Under the pieces are notes generated by a model, which had not been told where the DNA came from, did not search any database, and saw only the letters and a list, made by a program, of their open reading frames with translations. The translations under genes were made by a program, and so were the position numbers. Of a stretch of 64,000 nucleotides of DNA, positions 56,460 to 64,000 are shown one piece after another (the stretch's first letter is position 1; each line of letters opens with the position of its first letter). The stretch is from positions 3,751,001 to 3,815,000 of the forward strand of contig JBANDB010000007.1 in NCBI GenBank assembly GCA_037576215.1, read 5' to 3'. This stretch comes from Armillaria gallica. Taxonomy: Eukaryota > Basidiomycota > Agaricomycetes > Agaricales > Physalacriaceae.

Positions 56460-58440
56460 ATGGCTCAGGACTTCCGCAACTCGTATGAAAGGGCATCTCA
56501 TTCATCGTGAGTGCGTTGTTGGTCTACTGCCATAGTTTCATTGACCCATTTCTAGGCCGTTTTGGATCGTCTTATTATGGTTCCCCCTCCCGTTAGCACT
56601 TTAGCCTTCGTCTTCGTATCTATGATATACGATGGTGCCCGCCCATATGTTTCATTCTGGATCTCATCGATTTCGGCGCACAAGGAAGATTGAACTCCAT
56701 AAGACTTAGGATTGCCGAAGGTGTGCTCTCTTTTTATTCACACCGCGTTTTCTCATCGACTAAGCAATGTCGTTCAACTGCAAGATGCTTGGCTCATACG
56801 TGTCATGAATGCGTACTTCGACTGAGTACTATGCAGAATTCGCACTCGAATAGTATGCGGCACAGATGGCCCTCTAGTGGATTCGGGGTGCGTCAATTCT
56901 CCTTTCGATGTTTTATTTGGAACTAATCAACGCCGCGATGTTGGTAGACTCGTATTCATTGCCCAGTCCTTCGTCAGCAACCATCGCGAAGTAGAACATA
57001 CCTTCATCGACCATACTCGCCTTGCCACCGGACACTACCATCGACCTGCAAAGCACGCCAATGAAGACTATCCGTTCATCTTGCAGGACGGCAACCATCC
57101 ACTCACCTTGACGGATGACGACATCCCAAGCATTCTGAGTAATAATTGTTGCTTCGCAGATGTTTTCTACAAGCGGGAGAGTACGGTTGATATTTTACAT
57201 AATCGAGCGTTAGTCCCATCATAGTGCGTACCCTATTCTCTTGAGGTGCACTCCCTATCTGATTGGCGTAGTTAGGTACTCGAACATGTCTTTTACGTGC
57301 CGCTATGGACACAGACAGCGATTTCAGCCCAGATGGGGCCTTAATTTTTAAGGAAAAGTTGTGCTGGTTAGTCTCAGTACGGTCTACTACTTCATTATTC
57401 ACTGACAGTCCGTTAGGGTTTCAATGGCGTTCGTCGAAGCAACGGGTGTCCTGCTTGTCTCTCAGTTGGGCTAAGTCACTAGGGAACCAGTTCAAGGTAG
57501 CGCCAGACCCAGTGTGAGGCCTACAAGTTGCCGCTACGCCTGCTTGCCGACCCTGAAACTGCAGCGTCAAGCCTGAAATCCGCTCCTGAACTCAGAGGAA
57601 CTTGCGAGCTCTAAAAGGCACTGCTCCCCCAATCATCACTTTCTGATATTGTGCACCCAAGTTTTGCGGCTTTTTTCCGTCGACTGCTAAAACACCAGAA
57701 GGCGAATCCTAGATGTCCTCGACGACGACTTGGATCAAGGGATCTTCCTTGATGATCCTAATCACGGCGATGCCTGCATTACAGCCATCCCTGCAAACAC
57801 CGTGATAATCTCCCTCGCCACTTCTCTTCTTCAATGTTGGTTTTCGTGTCACCTTGCGAGCTCGAGACGTCTTTCGAGAGTCCTCTCGATCTTGTCTATC
57901 AAGTCGCTGCTCTTTTCCGTCCCTCCTTACTTCGCGATCCTCCAGTCCGCTTCGGCATTCTACTACAAAGTCATTCGGCTTTGACTGATGGAGCCGTCGT
58001 TTTGTCGCCAGAGCTAAGGACCCATCCAAATTGCGATACTCAGGGTCGGATCGATTTCCTCTTGGTGTGGGCCATCGAACTTACAAGGGACGGGAATCGT
58101 TTGGACGGCGGTTCTAATCCGACTCGAAGACTATGCGCGATGGCTTGATGGCCCGGTATATATTTGTGGACTATCGGGTGACACGGCTGGAATATTCGCA
58201 TCCAGCTACGGTAATCCGTTGATTCTTGTTTGCAAACTAGCTTACATTTTTTTGCTACAAGACATTTGGCATCTCTATCATGTGGTTTTTGACGACAAGT
58301 TCGAAGAATATGATATCCTGCATGGAACGGATCTCTGCCATGGTAGTTTCCGAAGGTGTAAGGCCAGTTCGATAATTGCTGTGTTTTTATCGGTTCACGA
58401 CGAATATTCCTTGTTTGATAACACTAGTGCATTACGAAGA
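56460..58440 (+). pseudogene. Gene X copy C (best preserved)
   Basis: The first exon 56460-56506 reads MAQDFRNSYERASHS up to a GTGAGT donor. A later exon (about 56990-57220) reads well as NEDYPFILQDGNHPLTLTDD ... ADVFYKRESTVDILHN, followed by a GTGCGTACC donor. The next exon has DTDSDFSPDGALIFKEKLCW before GTTAGT. The 3' part (about 57960-58230) carries IELTRDGNRLDGG. Stops and frameshifts remain between these pieces. The family is not recognised. Conservation of splice sites in four copies shows that it was a real protein-coding gene. Confidence 0.5.
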
Positions 58441-58684
58441 CAATACAAATTATAACTTTTCCTTTGCTGTTAACAGAGTTCCAAGAGGTACCGCGTTAGT
58501 TTGGGTGTAGGGTGACTCAAGGTTTAATCTCTGACGTTGGCCGATTGACGAACATACCACCTCACCGCGCCTTTATGCCGTGAGAACTTCCAATCGGATG
58601 ATATACCAAGTCATGACTGAACAGGTTATGTAGAGGAAGGACCATGTCTGCAGTGACTTGAAGCTGCCGCCGGCTCAGACGTGC

Positions 58685-58805
58685 AAGGACTAAAAACCGC
58701 ACAACATGCGCCCTCTTGTTCTGAAGAGGGCATGTATCGCGATTCCTCTGACTTGGGATGACGTAGGCACTTCCCCGGTACGTTGAGCAAGTAACCTGCA
58801 GCAGT
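58685..58805 (-). ncRNA. tRNA-like unit U11 with hairpin and T5
   Basis: On the minus strand: CAACGTACCGGGGAAGTG as the A-box side (about 58770-58790). The B-box is decayed (ATCCCAAGTCAGAGG). A strong hairpin CCCTCTT/AAGAGGG with outer CATG pairs follows (58705-58734), then TTTTT (58692-58696). The hairpin and terminator are kept while the B-box is lost. Confidence 0.45.
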
Positions 58806-59149
58806 GGGCTCTAAGTACTTATCACCGGTCAAGAGTTGTCCGTTGTTGGAGAAAACCCAGTTGCGGCGGCGCACTACAGAGAGTCGAATCGGTAGTAGGA
58901 ATGTCACTCTTGAAGCTTAGAGTGGGGAGACTGAAGTCGGAAAGGGAGTACATAGATTCTGCGATGGATGTGGCGTAACGCGCTGCTCTCCGGGTGCAGG
59001 CTTCAACAGAAGGCATTGGATTTGCTACAGATATATAGGCATACTTGAATTGAAAATGAGCGGCCGGACCTCTGAGCAACAGAAAATACGCGCAGAAAGA
59101 AGTTGGCTGGTTACCGGTTAACGTTCATGGAGAGGCGAGTCGGGACATG

Positions 59150-59900
59150 CGGACCGGATAAACCCAGGCTTCTTTGCCTTTCGCTTTCACTGGCATTCCA
59201 ACAACACCAACACCAACACCATTTCCTCGGCCACCTTCATCGTACGACGAGTCAGCACCATCAGTCCCTGCTATACTGCTACATTGTATGGATCTCGTTT
59301 TCCATACTGTCCAAAGACCTGCAGAAGAAAAACCGGCACACGTTCAAATTATTGTTCGAGTGAGTGGGAGGTTCCGTTCTGCACCGTACGAGGGCAGAGA
59401 TAATCTTGTACGAACACCGTTACTCTGATAACGATATTTTGCTCTTCCTGTGTAGGCAAAATCCTATCTCTCCATACCACCTGTCCGCAAGGCCTCATTA
59501 GTCGTCGTCGATGTTCAGGAACTTGATGGTGACGCGCCTGCCTACACGTTATTGGGAATCTTGACAATTGCAGGAACCTCACCGGTACTCATCCTCCATT
59601 CCAACGAGCTCATCGCTTGCCCGGTCTATCGAGACTCATCTTGTTTGAATGGACGATTCCAAAAGAAGTTCACAATCTTTTCGAAAACCTTCACTCCGCT
59701 CTTCTTTCGACCGGTGGCGGTATACAGATATCGGCATGCTGGGACTGTCCTCGTCACAGGGTCGTTGGGATGGACCAATATTTCATTGTCATGCCTTCCG
59801 CTTCAGACGGCTTCCACAAATCTGCGTTTGGTTTCTTTCTTCTACTCTTTATCAATGACCTTGACAAGATGTCCGTGGAATGGTCATAAAGCGACCCTCG
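59150..59900. repeat. Block P copy (unit C)
   Basis: Starts at GCGGACCGGATAAACCCAGG and holds the CACGTTATTGGGAATCTTG motif near 59546 and the GGGATGGACCAATATTTCA stretch near 59767. Confidence 0.65.
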
Positions 59901-59939
59901 TCGCCGAGGAGTCGACTCCTCCCTTTGCTTCGACCGCGT

Positions 59940-60825
59940 TCAACGTTTTTTTTAAACCTGTTGGCTAAGGGCAAAAGAAAATTATGCAGCTGCGAGACTT
60001 GGGTGGGATAGTGATACGATCAAGGTGAATATAGTTCGCTACGACCGCGTTTGATGCCTAATATCTGACAATTGATCAAGATTCCGACAATATCTTAATA
60101 CCATCCTCAACACGATGATAATACCTCTCTCTTCAAGTATGTAGCATTTACTCTGTTGTAAAAATGTGCGAGATGGATACTGAGATTTTTATTCGCAGAC
60201 ATGACCAATTTCCTCTGAGCACGGCGGTATTATATCGTATTTCGTCTTCATACTGCCTTGTCCACATAGTCATCGAACATCCGAAGAATTCCTTTCCTAT
60301 AATCGTTCTGTTTACACCCCAAAACCGAATCCCTCAACCGGCATCTGTCTGATCTTGAGGGGTAACACAGTATTAAGCTCTTTTCGTGAATTATTCGAAC
60401 GATTAAACTAGATGACCCGACAGCTGTAGCATGCTCAAGTTACTCACAAAAACTCAATATCAGTAGGTGGTTGTGGGGCAGACCGAACATGCTGAAAGTG
60501 GGGAGAGAATTCCCAGTTTGTCGGTGATCCCCCGATAGCTAACCATTGATTGACTCGAAGTTATTGAACTTGGGCTTGGCCTTCGCGTAAAACCTTCGAA
60601 GTGCAGTGTATACTGCTCGCGAAAAAATGGAATGACACTGCCATTAACAGCAGACTACCGGGGTAGCTGACATCGAGTCATGGCTATGCGGTTTTCATTT
60701 TCTCGGCTGTGCATACAGCATCTTCTCATCGAAGTCGAATGATGCCGTAAGGCACGCATCCACCGCGTGGTGTACATATGTGCAACACCTGCTCTTCCAC
60801 TGCACCTCCATCGTCGAGCATTGGG
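59940..60825. repeat. Block Q and NLR upstream region (unit C)
   Basis: Homologous to 35060-35980. It ends with a CACTGCACCTCCATCGTCGA leader directly before the NLR start codon. No gene is seen. Confidence 0.55.
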
Positions 60826-63800
60826 ATGGACAGACGGTGAGCCCTTTGATTACAGTTGCTAGAATCGCTTGTGCTCATGAATTGGTAGATATCACTTTCG
60901 TCGGATCAAAGGTACGGTCATTTCTGCTTTCACATTCGTGATCTTTTCGCTAAGCGCCTTTATGACCTAGCTATCGAGCTACTCAACCTACCCCCAGAAT
61001 GGGATAAACGGTCGTATTATCTCAAGATCTTTGCGGGAAATGTTTACGAAAAGACCAAGACGTACAAGGTGAAGAAGAAAGAAGGTGGGACAACCTCGAC
61101 ACCGAGATGGACGCTCAATCTTAATCTGTAAGGGTGTTAACATACCGCTTGAGTCCTAGCTCATTGCATATCCAGGAGGGACGTCGGAGAATCTGAGACG
61201 TTCGAAGTGGAAATATACTGCCGTCAGGACAAGGGAGAGCATCGAAATCTTGGTTGTTCTGAGGGATTGATCCGAGATATTCTGATTGGTGAAAACGACA
61301 GTAAGCCCCTTGTACTCTCCACTGTCAGGATCTAAATTTTATGCGCTAGCTATCATCATACCCATACGTGGCAAGCTTTCCTGTGTCAACGTTTCTTTGA
61401 AGATCCTCCGGGAACACGCTACAGACTATCCTCCGATCACACAATCGGCAAGTGAGGACCAAGACATGTCGGCTGCATCCCAGAGCTCTCCATCGAATAC
61501 CATCGATCCCAGAACACAGAATGCCTCAGATTTGTCAGGTCTGCAACCCGAGGTGACTTCTACTAGGTCGGTGGAAGATGATTGCGCAACAGCAGGAAAA
61601 GTCGTCGAGGACACCGTCGAGCCTGATGCACCCTCGGAACGGATCTCCAAATTGATCGATGGCATTGACACTGTGAAGGGCCTGATTGATGCGGTTAAGG
61701 ACGTGAGCAGGTTCCTTTTGATCACTTTCTAGGTTCTAATTGAGCACTTCCAGCTACACCCTGCTGCCTCAATAGCATGGGGTATCATTTCCTCTTGCGT
61801 TAATGTGAGTACTAGCCTTGTTGGAAGCAGGACAACAAGCTGACCATACTTTTTTGGATAGATCTTGAAGCGGCAGACAGAACGAGAACAAGCCGTACTC
61901 CGACTGTACGAAGTCATGATCACGACCTACAAGGAGGCGAGCGACGATCGCCAGCTGTGGCGGCAACAGCAGTTGGCACCGATCTATAAGTCACTGTTCC
62001 AGACCACGAACGAGTGCGGGATGCTCATCAAGGGATATACGAACAAAAACGGCTTCAGTGTGTCCATCGTTAATTTTTTGAAATAGTGATATCTAAGCCC
62101 TATTTTAGAGCGCTTCTTTGCACTGAACGTGACACAAAAGGCAGAAGAATTCATTCAAGGGTTTGCAAATTTGCGGGAGCAGTTGAATTCGGGTGTAGCA
62201 AAGGACGCGCTTGTCGTAACATTGGGTGTCAGAACCAATGTTAATATACTTGGTATGTCTCTTCAAATCGCTCAAAAAGGTGCTCTAAACCCAATCTGAG
62301 TAGCTATGAAGACCTTGCTCCAGGAACTAAGGCCCGGACAGGAACTGGGTCCCAAATCAGTGTGTATGTCCGGTACACGCGTGGAAACCATCAACTACTT
62401 GTTGACATGGATTACGGACTGCGACGACAGTGTCCTCTGGTGTAGTGGTCTGGCAGGGACGGGAAAAAGCTCACTTGTCGGCACCCTGCATAAACTTCTC
62501 AGCTTTCATATGGGCAGCCACAGTCGCCTTACTGCTTTCATTCGTTACGACAGAACCTCGTACTCGAATTCATCAGAACTGATCACGTCCATCGCCTACT
62601 CCTTGGGCATGTTCGATCAGCGCATAGGCAAAGCCATTGCTAAGGCTTTGACTAAATCTCGTACTGCAGTTAAAATGCCAGCATCCGAATCACGTACCCA
62701 GTTTCGAATCCTTGTGCAGGAGCCATTGGAGACGATCCCAGAATTACAAGATGAAGGACCTTTGGTTGTGATCATTGATGGTCTTGATGAAAGCAATGTG
62801 TTGGAAGATTTACTGGAAGTGCTTGCAGATGGGTTTGGGCCGACACTGCCATTCATGCGCCTCATTGTCTCCAGTCGGCCCGAGGAAAAGATTTCTAGTG
62901 TTTTCAAACGCTGCCAGCATGTCCATTGCTTTCCTTTGGATACATCCACAAATGAAGTGAAAGATGACATACGGTATTTCATCCAGCAAAGGTTCAACAG
63001 TATCAAAGACAAATCTTTCTGGTGCATGTACAACAAGCAAGATGTTGTTGCTCAGCTGGCAGAGCGGGCGAGCGGGCTGTTCATATGGGCGGCCACAGTC
63101 TGTTCGTTCTTGTGCCAATTTCCCAGTCTTTGGAGGCTGAAGGCGTTGCTCGGAACTACACCTCCAGCAGATGCAATGGCAGCCCTGACAACACTATATC
63201 AAACAGCGCTGGATATCATTGTATTGGAAGTATCAGGAACAAAGGAAGATGTCCGACGATGCATTCGTGCAGTATTAGGTGCCCTGATTGTTCGCAAGTG
63301 CAACATGACGGTGCCTATGCTTCCTGAGCTTGTTCTGCAAGCAGGAGACCCTTCAGCACAGTTTATCATTGACAAATTAGGGAGTGTGGTACAAGAGAGA
63401 TCTGGGAGCCTTGCACTTATACACAAATCATTCGATGACTTTCTCCAGGACCATGACAGATGTGGGGATGAATGGTTTATAGATGTCAAGGAACATGAAA
63501 AGGAGCTTGCTCAGCGATGTGTGTCATCCTTGACAACATTTTTGGAAAAATGGATGCCACGCAGTGATCATCTGGAAGAAGATCAGGCCCAGCTTCATCA
63601 TTTATCCTGGGTACCCTTCCATTCAAGAAAGATAGCACAGGCTCCACATGATGTTGCACTTTCCGAGGCCGAAGACTATGCTGTGAACGTTTTTGAGTGG
63701 CATATTGATGCGTTGGTTGAACTTGGGATCAACACTTACCGTTCCTTGTTTGAGCGTCACTTCTTACTCTGGGTTGAAATTCTTCGTGCATTCCCAGGCA

Positions 63801-64000
63801 ATAAGGCCTCAAATGAACAGGATTTGGCCTTGGATGAATTGGATTTGACTTTGGATGAATCTGATTTGGTCTTGGATGAACCAGATTTGGCCATGGATGA
63901 ATTGGATTTGGCCATGGATGAATCTGATTTGGTCTTGGACAAACCAGATTTGGCCTTGGAGGCATCCACTAGGTCACATTTGGCCTTGATTGTATCAGAT
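60826..64000 (+). CDS. NLR gene, C2-like/NACHT, apparently intact, 3' end outside window
   Basis: Predicted exons: 60826-60836, 60889-60911, 60971-61127, 61176-61300, 61350-61702, 61754-61804, 61862-62057, 62109-62252, then 62304 onward, all with GT-AG junctions and matching phases. N-terminal C2-like domain: AIELLNLPPEWDKRSYYLKI, TPRWTLNLNL, SETFEVEIYCRQDKGEHRNL. The helical region HPAASIAWGIISSCVN precedes NACHT. NACHT motifs: Walker A GLAGTGKSS, Walker B PLVVIIDGLDE, SSRPEEK, then SGLFIWAATVCSFL and IHKSFDDFLQDH. The frame is open to the window edge. The last part is a heptad array LDExDLx. It is likely a cytoplasmic STAND ATPase of fungal self/non-self recognition (family knowledge). Its repeat or sensor domain lies further right. 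Confidence 0.93.
63825..63966 (+). repeat. In-frame 21-bp tandem repeat coding LDExDLx heptads
   Basis: Six to seven heptads follow one another (LDELDLT, LDESDLV, LDEPDLA, MDELDLA, MDESDLV, LDKPDLA). Every third heptad is most alike, giving a 63-bp higher-order period. It lies just after the last helical part of the NLR. Confidence 0.9.

Larger units (their letters stand above)
56340..64000. repeat. Segmental duplication unit C (runs off the right edge)
   Basis: Starts inside the 5' flank of gene X with the GGACTCGACAATTGCTCTTC stretch shared with 17335 and 31345. It continues through gene X, U11, block P, block Q and the NLR at 60826. The eS6 pseudogene and U1-U3 equivalents are absent. Confidence 0.7.

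Noticed and set aside
40990..64000. Units D and C as one unit split by a 10-kb insertion
   Set aside because: Both contain the 3' exons of gene X (45080-46345 and 57170-58440), so they overlap in content and must be separate copies.
1..64000. CRISPR array, rRNA genes, telomere repeats or centromere satellite
   Set aside because: No regularly spaced identical repeats of CRISPR type, no rRNA core sequences and no TTAGGG-type arrays were seen.

Overview
The window looks like a repeat-rich, gene-poor piece of a filamentous fungal genome, most likely a basidiomycete of the Agaricomycetes type (inference). The evidence is: many short GT-AG introns (about 40-60 bp); NLR genes with a NACHT domain and a C2-like N-terminus; Ty3/gypsy elements with chromodomains; a Ty1/copia-type gag element; a Crypton with a GCR1_C partner ORF; and an XPG/GEN1-like nuclease. 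No bacterial operon signals, CRISPR array or canonical rRNA were seen.

Layout. 1-7790: a minus-strand chromodomain Ty3/gypsy element (gag, protease, RT/RNase H, integrase), cut by the left edge and split inside its integrase by a 1.73-kb insert with 10-bp terminal inverted repeats. 7791-9500: AT-rich non-coding DNA with a tRNA-Ser-like SINE head. 9500-11807: the 3' half of a second, plus-strand gypsy element (dead integrase and chromodomain, an intact extra ORF, an LTR). The LTR abuts and truncates a minus-strand gene (11803-12652). 12844-12975 holds tandem hairpins.

13200-46350 and 56340-64000: an array of at least four diverged copies of one segmental duplication. The reconstructed unit order is: ribosomal protein eS6 pseudogene, block P, two or three tRNA-like/hairpin units, a non-coding stretch, an unrecognised multi-exon gene ('gene X'), another tRNA-like unit, block P again, block Q, then an NLR gene. 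The NLR copies are: an N-terminal fragment (19931-21462); a full copy broken by a 432-bp MITE (21543-24760); a NACHT plus beta-propeller-like copy with one nonsense codon and a small deletion (35981-40537); and an apparently intact copy that runs off the right edge (60826-64000).

46350-56340 is a different kind of DNA: a two-ORF Crypton (46829-50112), an XPG/GEN1-like nuclease gene with one in-frame TGA (50570-52498, minus), a small unknown gene split by a gag-only LTR retrotransposon with LTRs that read alike (gene 52640-54632, element 53043-54556), and an unknown minus-strand gene (54815-56082).

The main biological theme is a birth-and-death NLR cluster. Its duplication unit also carries a repeated family of short tRNA-like, hairpin-ending, oligo(T)-terminated sequences. 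These look like RNA polymerase III transcription units or SINEs, and their stems vary in a compensatory way between copies. All homology statements come from reading the sequence by eye; no database search was run.
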